Source: Desulfobacterales bacterium (GTDB taxonomy: Bacteria > Desulfobacterota > Syntrophobacteria > B119-G9). From it: a DNA stretch of 10,122 nt. The stretch is taken from assembly GCA_026992215.1 (NCBI GenBank), contig JALXAI010000562.1, positions 1-10,122 on the forward strand, read 5' to 3'. A program made the translations under genes and the position numbers. The notes below the pieces were generated by a model, which was given only the letters and a program-made list of their open reading frames with translations, did not search any database and had not been told where the DNA came from. Below, piece after piece: positions 1 to 6,251 of the stretch; the first letter of the stretch is position 1, and every line of letters starts with the position of its first letter.

Positions 1-445
1 ATATGGCACAATTATAGGCGGATCTTCGACCCTGAGCTAGGTTCCAAGTGTTAAGTTTCAGGTGAGAACAACTTGCTGCAACGCGGCAGGGCTCATTTCT
101 GCAATCGCCGGGCGCATATTGAAGAAATGAAAAACTTTTTCTGTATGTACCTTGCTTGCCCTGTTAAGTCCCATTGTGCCATTTAACCGGCGTATCTTTG
201 CAGTTTCAGAGCCAGGCGTTGTCCTGAGCCTGCCAGAGGGTTATATCCCCGAATCTTGGCTGCTCCTCCGCTGCCTTATGTATTTCTTGAAGCTTACCGA
301 CTTATCTCGACATCTTCTGCTTTTACTAATTAAAGACTTGACTATTTTGTTATTTTATTGAGATATTGTAGTTAGATAACGTTGCCAATTTTGTGCCCTC
401 TGCTTTTGCGGTTATTTTTTCCAATTGAGTGGTAAAGACCTTGAC
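1..445. other. Gene-free stretch, possibly with decayed coding remnants
   Basis: I see no convincing intact gene, tRNA or repeat array here. The plus-strand open frame at 152-361 is leucine-rich, has no ribosome binding site and resembles no family I know. On the minus strand two short frames overlap and read more like protein. One (about 298-206) contains AAEEQPRFGDITLWQAQ and then stops. The other (about 240-58) contains KIRRLNGTMGLNRASKVH and then stops. Different frames with adjacent protein-like text could be a frameshifted remnant, for example of a mobile element, but I cannot name the parent. The last 100 bases are AT-rich and probably hold the promoter of the MerR gene. Confidence 0.4.
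338..367 (+). promoter_or_regulatory. Candidate sigma-70 promoter upstream of the MerR gene
   Basis: TTGACT (338-343) resembles a -35 box. After an 18-base spacer, GATATT (362-367) matches 4 of 6 positions of the -10 consensus. The stretch is AT-rich and lies about 80 bases upstream of the ATG at 446. In AT-rich DNA such matches arise often by chance, so this is only a candidate. Confidence 0.3.
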
Positions 446-832
446 ATGGGAAAACAATTACGTCCATGTGTCAGGAAAGGCTCCGTGGAAAAAGGTACGA
501 GTATACCTGATAAGCTCTTTTTTCGAATAGGCGAAGTAAGTGAGATAGTTGGAGTTGAACCGCATGTGTTGCGGTACTGGGAATCGGAGTTCAAGGTTTT
601 GCGTCCTACGAGGGTTGGGTCAAGACGGCGGCTTTACCGTCGGAAGGACATAGAGCTCATCTTGAAAATTAAGGAGCTTCTATACGAGAGAAAGTATACC
701 ATCGCGGGTGCAAAGAAGGTGCTCAGGGGGAAAGCCGTTTTGCCCAAGAGCAAAAAGAGCGTGTCTGTTTCCAGGGACAAGCTGGAACAGATAGTAAGAG
801 AACTCAGGAGTCTAAGGGAATTTATCGAGTAA
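446..832 (+). CDS. MerR family transcriptional regulator
   Basis: This is a small DNA-binding regulator of the MerR superfamily (128 residues from this start). The winged helix-turn-helix is clear: FFRIGEVSEIVGVEPHVLRY, then WESEF, then a basic wing rich in Arg (RVGSRRRLYRRKDIELI) and the second helical part ending near KKVLRG. The C-terminal end, about 25 residues (KLEQIVRELRSLREFIE), looks like a short dimerisation coiled coil. There is no ligand-binding domain or metal-binding cysteine cluster, which fits the short single-domain MerR type found in Deltaproteobacteria, often near ihfA; ihfA is not visible here. The start is uncertain: TTG at 425 is in frame, ATG at 446 has a poor ribosome binding site, and GTG at 485 follows AGGAAAGG at 473-480. 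It lies 224 bases upstream of the roadblock-GTPase module in the same orientation. A regulatory link is possible but not shown. Confidence 0.85.
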   Translation: MGKQLRPCVRKGSVEKGTSIPDKLFFRIGEVSEIVGVEPHVLRYWESEFKVLRPTRVGSRRRLYRRKDIELILKIKELLYERKYTIAGAKKVLRGKAVLPKSKKSVSVSRDKLEQIVRELRSLREFIE

Positions 833-873
833 GAATAACGGGTGGATATTTGCAAAACCCCAATGGCACAGAC

Positions 874-905
874 GTAAGTATATGAACTTACAGGGTAATT
901 TTTAT
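874..905 (+). terminator. Weak hairpin with T-rich tail after the MerR gene
   Basis: GTAAGT (874-879) and ACTTAC (886-891) can pair around a 6-base loop, and a T-rich stretch follows from 897. The stem is only 6 bp and AT-rich, and AGGG separates it from the T run, so it would be a weak intrinsic terminator at best. Its place, 42 bases after the MerR stop codon and before the next gene, fits that role. Confidence 0.25.
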
Positions 906-935
906 TTGCGTTTTTTGCTTCTGATTTGTTATAGA
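906..935 (+). promoter_or_regulatory. Candidate sigma-70 promoter for the roadblock-GTPase module
   Basis: TTGCGT (906-911) and TATAGA (930-935) are separated by 18 bases, a reasonable -35/-10 pair in an AT-rich stretch. It would give a leader of roughly 115 bases before the ATG at 1057. It sits in the only sizeable gap upstream of the four-gene module. No sigma-54 pattern was found here. Confidence 0.3.
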
Positions 936-981
936 TATTGGCTAGATGAGTTTATCAAAAGAGTCGGGTGGAAGATCGAAT

Positions 982-999
982 AAAGCTTTTATTAGCTTT
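982..999 (+). other. Small hairpin in the leader of the roadblock gene
   Basis: AAAGC (982-986) and GCTTT (995-999) can form a 5-bp stem with an 8-base loop, about 57 bases upstream of the ATG at 1057. It is short and may be chance. No known riboswitch pattern is visible. Confidence 0.15.
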
Positions 1000-1056
1000 G
1001 GGGATATTATGGGGCAATAATCAAAAAACTCTGTAGGATTAAGGGGAAAAGAACCC

Positions 1057-1449
1057 ATGGATTTAGTAATGTCAAAGGAGGCTGTAGCAGGTATAGTCCG
1101 AGTACTGGATGAGCACCTTTTAAGATCGGGTGCTGATTGTGTTTTGCTGGTAGACCAATCAGGAAACCTGATAGTTAATAGAGGTGATCCGTCCAACTTG
1201 GATGTGGTGGCTTTGGCAGCGTTATCCGCAGCAAATTTCGGGGCAACTGCTGAGATTGCCAAGCTAATTGGGGAGGAGGATTTCACCTTACTTTTTCACA
1301 AGGGCAAGAAAGAGAATATTCATTTTAGCAGGGTCGGCAAGAATTATCTTCTCATTATACTGTTCAACAAGGATGTATCGTTGGGGTTGATTCGATTGAA
1401 GGTATCCAAAGCATTACCTCAGATACTGCCGTACCTAGGCGAGGAGTAA
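1057..1449 (+). CDS. Roadblock/LC7 domain protein (MglB-like)
   Basis: This 130-residue protein is close to a single roadblock/LC7 domain. A helix (AVAGIVRVLDEHLL) is followed by strand and turn text typical of the fold (ADCVLLVDQSGNLIVNRG), a long Ala-rich helix (VALAALSAANFGATAEIAKL), and strands FTLLFHKG, NIHFSRV and NYLLIILF. In Myxococcus xanthus the roadblock protein MglB is the GTPase-activating partner of MglA, encoded directly upstream of it. The same order occurs here, with only 7 bases between this stop codon and the GTPase start, so a physical partnership and probable translational coupling are inferred. It is shorter than M. xanthus MglB and lacks its C-terminal extension. AAGGGGAAAAG at 1041-1051 is a good ribosome binding site for the ATG at 1057; an in-frame ATG at 1069 is a weaker alternative. 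Confidence 0.9.
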   Translation: MDLVMSKEAVAGIVRVLDEHLLRSGADCVLLVDQSGNLIVNRGDPSNLDVVALAALSAANFGATAEIAKLIGEEDFTLLFHKGKKENIHFSRVGKNYLLIILFNKDVSLGLIRLKVSKALPQILPYLGEE

Positions 1450-1456
1450 AGGGTCC

Positions 1457-2068
1457 GTGGCTTTTATAGATTTAAGTAAAGGTGAAGTCCAGTGCAAGAT
1501 TGTCTACTATGGTCCCGGAAGGGGGGGGAAGACCACCAACTTGCTGTACATACACAGGGCAATGTCGGAGAAGATCCGGGGCAAAATGGTAACTATAGAC
1601 ACCAAAGGTGATCGTACTCTTTTTTTTGATTTTTTGCCCCTGGCTCTGGGGAAAATTCATAACTTATCGATCAAGATCCAGTTATACACGGTTCCGGGCC
1701 AGGTAATGTACAACGCAACCAGGAAACTGGTTTTAAAAGGTGTCGACGGATTGGTTTTCGTGGCAGATTCTTTAAAGGTTCAGAAAGACAAGAATATTCA
1801 AAGCCTTGAAAACCTGAGGGAAAACTTGGCGGATGAAAATATAGATCTGAAAGACATCCCGCTGGTCATGCAATATAACAAGCGGGACCTCGCAGAAGCA
1901 AATATCCCGTTATTATCGATTGCGGAGATGGATGCTGATCTTAATAGCGAACTTAAAGTGCCCTGGTTTGAGGCGAGTGCTTTGAAAGGGCAAGGTGTTT
2001 TTGAAACACTGCGGGAAATAAGCAAGAGAACCGTGAAGCAGGTTAGTCGTAAGCTCCTGTCCAAGTAA
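1457..2068 (+). CDS. mglA: MglA-like Ras-superfamily small GTPase
   Basis: This 203-residue GTPase resembles MglA of Myxococcus xanthus, which sets cell polarity for gliding and type IV pili. The P-loop is GPGRGGKTT (residues 19-27). Switch I contains DRTLFFDFLPL (52-62). The G3 region is TVPGQ (78-82) instead of the usual DxxG, a hallmark of MglA. G4 is NKRD (141-144) and G5 is probably ASALKGQG (172-180). From memory of M. xanthus MglA, Gly21, the intrinsic arginine finger Arg53, Thr54 and Gln82 are all kept at the same numbers, so an active, GAP-stimulated GTPase is expected. There is no signal peptide or membrane segment. The start is GTG, shortly after the roadblock gene; GAGGAG at 1441-1446 or AAAGGG at 1448-1453 may serve as ribosome binding site. 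An 8-G tract encodes part of the P-loop and an 8-T tract encodes part of switch I. The role in motility is not shown by this window. Confidence 0.93.
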   Translation: MAFIDLSKGEVQCKIVYYGPGRGGKTTNLLYIHRAMSEKIRGKMVTIDTKGDRTLFFDFLPLALGKIHNLSIKIQLYTVPGQVMYNATRKLVLKGVDGLVFVADSLKVQKDKNIQSLENLRENLADENIDLKDIPLVMQYNKRDLAEANIPLLSIAEMDADLNSELKVPWFEASALKGQGVFETLREISKRTVKQVSRKLLSK

Positions 2069-2113
2069 AGAGCGGTACACCGGGAATATTTGCTTTCCGC
2101 ACCTCTGATTTAT

Positions 2114-2118
2114 GGAGG
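2114..2118 (+). promoter_or_regulatory. Ribosome binding site that decides the start of the CheW-like gene
   Basis: GGAGG lies 5 bases before the ATG at 2124 and 2 bases before the ATG at 2121. It overlaps the upstream in-frame ATG at 2112, which has no such site of its own. This favours 2124 (protein beginning MSEKEKIEK) as the true start. Confidence 0.65.
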
Positions 2119-2123
2119 AAATG

Positions 2124-4256
2124 ATGTCTGAAAAAGAAAAGATAGAGAAAGTAGAAAATAATAAGGATGTTGAGATCAAGAAGTTCGAAGAGGAAATAGA
2201 GGAAGCAATCGATGAACTGTTTGTTCCTCTGGCAGGGGACTCCAAGGGGCAATCCGGGGATGGAAGTAGCGTGGTGCATGCTGAGGGTCCGAAGGTTCCG
2301 GAAGAGGCAGGGACGAAGGGGCGCGAGGAAAAGACTAATGATGAAGACAAAGTAAAGATACCGAATCTTGAGTCCTCCATAGAGGCGGCTATTGATGAGC
2401 TTTTCGTAGATACAACTTCGAAAACGGACAAAGAAACAAAGTCACCGGAGGTGGTGTCGCCTCAAAGTGCTGAAGGAAAAGGCGACCAGGAAGAAAAGCC
2501 TGAGGCTTCTGTTTCTGGGGAAGGTTCTGAGGAGAGTGTTGCATCTGAGGATCAGTTGTATGCAGAAGTTGTGGATTTGTTAAAGGAGAAACTGCTTTCT
2601 CTCGATTGGGAAATATCGGCGGCCAACATCAGAGCTATGGAGAAGGCTCTCAACGAACTTCCGCCGGAGGTTACGAGTAACGCTAAAATAGTGTCCATAG
2701 TTCGCATGATGCAGGGCGTTCTAAAGTACCTTGCAACTGTAAGGTACTCGGCGTCGCCTCTTTCAATCCAGTTTTTGCGGGATGCGATGGAGGCCCTTGA
2801 AAAGTTAATGATTTCGCCTGCGGTTGGTGATGAAGAAGGGAAAAAGATAATAGGAGAACTGGTCAACAAGTTCAGGCGGTTGAAGTATGAGGCGAAAAAG
2901 TACCAGAAGGTGAAGGTAAAGAAGGAAATTACCGAAAAGAAAGTTGAAGAACACGAACTGCCAGAAGAAGTAGTCCCCGATGTTCTCGAACATGTTGGTG
3001 AGATCCAGAAAAGTCTCAAGGCCATTGTGGACTACAATAAGAAAATCAAGGTCTGCATCAACAGGGTTCAGAATCTCCTAAGCAGGTACGAGAGACTCCA
3101 GGCTGTTCTGGAGCGCAAGCCTGCGCTCGCGAAAGTATCCAATTATTTTGGTGAAACCACCAGGGGAATGGTTCAGGAAATTAACGGAATTGAGGGCTAC
3201 CTGCGTGAACTGAAGGAGATCTTTGAGCACAGTAGCAAAGTCATAGAGCAGCACAAAGAAATTCTGAAAAAGAAAGCAGTTAAGAAGGTTCCCGCAGAAC
3301 CGGCTGGAGAGGGGGAGACTGAAAAACTTGTTTCGGAGAAGGCACAGGAGGATACATCCGATGATTTCGGGTCACGGGGCAGAGAAGACGTTGCGGGAAC
3401 TGCAGACGATCAGAAACCGGTGGTACCGGCGCCTTTAGAAGGTGATAGTGCGAAAACAAGCGGCGGTGTCTTGCTGGAGCCCGTTGGGGGAGAAGGCCTG
3501 GACGAAGCCGGTGCAACTGCAGAAGCCGGGAATGTTGAGCCTGCAACGGCGGATTTAGAGGCGGCGGAAGAGGAGGAAAAGATTCCAGAGATTGATATCC
3601 CGGAACCTGGGGAAGCACCGGTAGCTGAAACCGTCGATGGGCAAGAACGGGAGTTAGAGGTTTCCGATGACGTAGCGGAAGAATCCGCTGAGACGGAGTC
3701 TCCGGAGGTCCCTCCCGCGGCCGAAAGCGAAACGACGGACGGGGAAGAAAAAGCCGGCGATTCTGAATCGAGTTTTGAGTCTGTTTACCTGGTCACGGTA
3801 GCTGGACAGGTCGTTGCAATTCCAAGTAAGTTCGTCGCCAACGTATATTGCCTGCCCGAGCGAAAAATAGGCCTGATAAATTCCAAGGGTTACGCTTTCC
3901 TAAAAGAGTTGAAGCCTTTTTACAGGAGTATAAAGTCTGGGCTGTGTGGTCCTCTTGCAGAAAAATCTAAGGGTGAACTTAAGAATTTGAAAGCTGACGT
4001 GGTAAAACTCGATTTAAGATCCGCGAATGTTGACGAAGATGTTCCCCGCAGACAGAAAGGTATTGTTCTTTTAAGCAACGGAGAGCAGGCTGCTTTACTG
4101 TGCACGGATGAACGCGTATCAAAGCGTCCGACGCCGGTCACCAACTTTGAGGGCGATCATGGTGATGGTTACCTGTCAGGTAGAGTGGAAATAGAAGGCC
4201 AGTTCAATGTTCCTGTTATCAATGTTGAGAAAATACTTTTACAAGTGGCCAATTGA
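2124..4256 (+). CDS. Large acidic helical protein with C-terminal CheW-like domain
   Basis: This 710-residue cytoplasmic protein seems to be a scaffold with four parts. Residues 1-150 are acidic, low in complexity and probably disordered, but carry the peptide IExAIDELFV twice (25-34 and 86-95). Residues about 150-245 form a helical block with LDWEI at 160-164 and a conserved-looking run SPLSIQFLRDAMEALEKL. Residues about 280-390 are helical and probably coiled coil (DVLEHVGEIQKSLKAIVDY to EILKKKAVKK). An acidic Pro/Glu/Ala linker follows, then a domain from about 553 to the end (VYLVTVAGQVVAIPSKFVANV to FNVPVINVEKILLQV) that reads like a divergent CheW fold: an opening strand pair, a late loop with DGYLSG and a closing helix. 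CheW domains link receptors to CheA kinases. No receptor or CheA is encoded nearby, so the partner is unknown. It starts 55 bases after the GTPase gene and is probably co-transcribed, suggesting an effector or scaffold of the GTPase. The CheW assignment is a judgement from pattern, not from a search. Confidence 0.75.
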   Translation: MSEKEKIEKVENNKDVEIKKFEEEIEEAIDELFVPLAGDSKGQSGDGSSVVHAEGPKVPEEAGTKGREEKTNDEDKVKIPNLESSIEAAIDELFVDTTSKTDKETKSPEVVSPQSAEGKGDQEEKPEASVSGEGSEESVASEDQLYAEVVDLLKEKLLSLDWEISAANIRAMEKALNELPPEVTSNAKIVSIVRMMQGVLKYLATVRYSASPLSIQFLRDAMEALEKLMISPAVGDEEGKKIIGELVNKFRRLKYEAKKYQKVKVKKEITEKKVEEHELPEEVVPDVLEHVGEIQKSLKAIVDYNKKIKVCINRVQNLLSRYERLQAVLERKPALAKVSNYFGETTRGMVQEINGIEGYLRELKEIFEHSSKVIEQHKEILKKKAVKKVPAEPAGEGETEKLVSEKAQEDTSDDFGSRGREDVAGTADDQKPVVPAPLEGDSAKTSGGVLLEPVGGEGLDEAGATAEAGNVEPATADLEAAEEEEKIPEIDIPEPGEAPVAETVDGQERELEVSDDVAEESAETESPEVPPAAESETTDGEEKAGDSESSFESVYLVTVAGQVVAIPSKFVANVYCLPERKIGLINSKGYAFLKELKPFYRSIKSGLCGPLAEKSKGELKNLKADVVKLDLRSANVDEDVPRRQKGIVLLSNGEQAALLCTDERVSKRPTPVTNFEGDHGDGYLSGRVEIEGQFNVPVINVEKILLQVAN
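2196..2408 (+). repeat. Two copies of a 10-residue peptide motif, IExAIDELFV
   Basis: Copy one is at 2196-2225 (IEEAIDELFV) and copy two at 2379-2408 (IEAAIDELFV). Nine of ten residues are identical, but of those nine only three codons are identical and six differ synonymously. The peptide, not the DNA, has been kept, in an otherwise low-complexity region. This is the pattern of a short amphipathic docking motif. Confidence 0.7.
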
Positions 4257-4315
4257 TTGCTGAATGGCTATTCTGGTACCTGATGACCAACTTATGCACG
4301 AAGATAAAGTAAAAG

Positions 4316-6241
4316 ATGTCAGAGGAGCATACCGAACAAGAACATTTCCAGCCGATTCCAAGCCCCTTCGATGTTCGGATCCAGGAGGCCGACTTATACA
4401 TAACCCATGGACTGTATGACGAGGCCGCTTCTGCCTATCAAAATCTGCTCGAGGATATCAAGAACGGAGACCTTGACAGCAAGGAAAAAAACAGGCTTAT
4501 CCTGCTTGTTCAGGAAAAACTCAACAAGGCCATAGACAAGAGTACCTCCGGCGAAATCGAAAGTCCTGTCCCCCCTGCTCAACCGGAAAGTGAAGAAGTG
4601 GATCCTGCCAGGTTTTTCAACGAAGGACTGGCGCTGAAAGACGTCGATTTGTTCGAAGAAGCCATCGCCGAGTTTGAACGGGCGGTGAAAATGGGCCATG
4701 ATAAATTTGAATGCTATGAACAGATCGTCGAATGTGCTCTGGCTCTTGAAAAAAACGAGCAGGCTCTTGAGTTTGTGGAAAAAATTCTCGAACTCGAGGA
4801 AATTGACGAGCAGGAGAGGGATAAAGCCAAGCTTCGGGCTGCGGAAATAGCGGATAGGGCGGGAGATTACCAGCGGTCGTTCGAGTACTACAGTGAACTC
4901 TGGTTGAAGGACCCAGAAGCTTACGGGGAAGTAAAGGAAAGACTGGATGACATAAAAGAGAAGCTCAAAAAAGAACATATGGACAGACTGAAGCAATTCA
5001 TAGAATTGGGAGACATAGTAGAGTGCAGGGTGTTGCTTGAAATCCTGGCCAAGGAACTGGACGCAACCAAGGAAGAACTTTCTCCGTACTGTGAAAAACT
5101 TGGATTTCCCGTAAGTGATATTTTTCTTGATATTGTTCCTGTTGACGGAAAGGTGGATACACTTGCTGGTGATGCTCATAAGCGTGACACGTCTTCCGAG
5201 CGGAAGAAAACCTCTGTTCAAGTAGTTAAGGAACTGGGACTGCCGGATGTTGAAAGACCTGGTACCAGGCCTGCCCCTAGAGCTTCTTCCAAAGGGTTTG
5301 ATATTTCCGACCCCTCACTGATTGGGACAAAGCTTAACACCATTGAGCAGGACCTGTTGCCTCCATTGCTGAGAAAACAATCCGCCGGCGAATACACCGT
5401 TGTGCGTGGAGTGGGGGAAGGAAATACATGCCTTGCCCTCGAAGTAAAGGAGTCTGGTTCCGGCAGAACGTTTATAGCCCAGGGCCTCGTTGCCGCCAGC
5501 GGGAAGATAGCCAATAACGTGGAATTTTACGTGAAATGGGCGACTGTTATTTCCAACATGAATTGCAAGCAGGTGGCGAAAATCCACGACGTGGCAATTC
5601 TTGACAAGCGGCCTTTTTTGATAATGGAACACCTGGGCCCGTCCCTCGATAAAGTCCTGGAAGAAAACGATGCCCTGCCGGTGGAGATGGTACTTGAAAT
5701 CAGCCACAACCTGTTGAAGGGCATTGCCTACTGTCATACGCATCTTGGCCTTGATGGTGAAAGGCACAAGGTGTACCACCTGGATCTGCGGCCCAGCAGG
5801 ATTCTATGGGATCCTCGCAGAAAGGGAAGACAGAAAGTAATAAACCAGGGGCTTCTTACCCTTCTCGCCGGTGACATCGATTCGTCTCTCTGCTACGGGA
5901 TATTTGATTGTCCACATCACCTGCTGGCTTACAAGGCTCCGGAACAATTCCAGCCGGAGTTGCTCCTCAAGCTTCATCGCCCTCCCGTGTGCACGGATAT
6001 CTATGCCATAGGTGTCGTGATGTATGAAATGTTAACAGGATGCACACCTTTTGTGGGTCCTACTTACGACGACTACATGACCCAGCACCTGACCAGGTAT
6101 CCAATCCCTCCGAAAGTGCTCGTTTCAACTATTCCTGAAGACCTTGATGCCATTGTATTGAAATGCTTGCGGAAAAAGCCGATGGAACGGTGGCGGAGCG
6201 TCACTGAACTCGAGCTTGCCCTGGAAAAGGTAAAGATCTGA
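4316..6241 (+). CDS. TPR protein with C-terminal protein-kinase fold, predicted pseudokinase
   Basis: This is a 641-residue soluble protein. Residues about 18-75 and 95-220 look like tetratricopeptide-type helical hairpins (for example FNEGLALKDVDLFEEAIAEF and AEIADRAGDYQRSFEYYSEL). A Pro/Ser-rich linker spans about 275-350. Residues about 355-641 have the layout of a bacterial Hanks-type Ser/Thr kinase: glycine loop GVGEGN (365-370), HLDLRPSR (488-495), APE (541-543), DIYAIGVVMYEMLTG (561-575) and a C-terminal ERWRSV. Key residues are changed. The VAIK lysine position appears to be Gln389, the helix-C glutamate seems to be Lys407, the catalytic-loop Asn is Arg495, and DFG reads NQG (510-512). 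The HxD aspartate (Asp490) remains. It is most likely a pseudokinase acting as a signal-binding or scaffold module. An in-frame stop at 4310-4312 makes ATG 4316 the first possible start; its ribosome binding site is weak. It lies 59 bases after the CheW-like gene and is probably the last gene of the unit. Confidence 0.88.
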   Translation: MSEEHTEQEHFQPIPSPFDVRIQEADLYITHGLYDEAASAYQNLLEDIKNGDLDSKEKNRLILLVQEKLNKAIDKSTSGEIESPVPPAQPESEEVDPARFFNEGLALKDVDLFEEAIAEFERAVKMGHDKFECYEQIVECALALEKNEQALEFVEKILELEEIDEQERDKAKLRAAEIADRAGDYQRSFEYYSELWLKDPEAYGEVKERLDDIKEKLKKEHMDRLKQFIELGDIVECRVLLEILAKELDATKEELSPYCEKLGFPVSDIFLDIVPVDGKVDTLAGDAHKRDTSSERKKTSVQVVKELGLPDVERPGTRPAPRASSKGFDISDPSLIGTKLNTIEQDLLPPLLRKQSAGEYTVVRGVGEGNTCLALEVKESGSGRTFIAQGLVAASGKIANNVEFYVKWATVISNMNCKQVAKIHDVAILDKRPFLIMEHLGPSLDKVLEENDALPVEMVLEISHNLLKGIAYCHTHLGLDGERHKVYHLDLRPSRILWDPRRKGRQKVINQGLLTLLAGDIDSSLCYGIFDCPHHLLAYKAPEQFQPELLLKLHRPPVCTDIYAIGVVMYEMLTGCTPFVGPTYDDYMTQHLTRYPIPPKVLVSTIPEDLDAIVLKCLRKKPMERWRSVTELELALEKVKI

Positions 6242-6251
6242 TGCGGTGGTG

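Noticed and set aside
152..361. Plus-strand 69-residue open frame
   Set aside because: It has no ribosome binding site and no family resemblance, and the opposite strand reads more like protein in the same interval.
376..420. Possible terminator: ATAACG and CGGTTAT followed by a T run
   Set aside because: The stem needs a bulge and a loop of more than 20 bases, so it is unlikely to fold as an intrinsic terminator.
864..869. TGGCAC, the -24 element of sigma-54 promoters, also seen at 4-9
   Set aside because: Neither copy has a TTGC-type -12 element at the required spacing.
2552..3025. Minus-strand open frame of 157 residues, and similar ones at 1913-2431 and 3280-3618
   Set aside because: All are antisense to the CheW-like gene or the GTPase gene; their Ser/Pro/Leu-rich text mirrors the acidic codons of the sense strand.
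4264..4420. Short open frame of about 51 codons spanning the gap before the pseudokinase gene
   Set aside because: It lacks a ribosome binding site, overlaps the pseudokinase start in another frame and has no recognisable content.
4394..5221. A 275-residue open frame on the minus strand
   Set aside because: It is antisense to the TPR part of the pseudokinase gene, is Phe/Leu-rich as expected from the reverse of Glu/Lys-rich codons, and has no recognisable domain.
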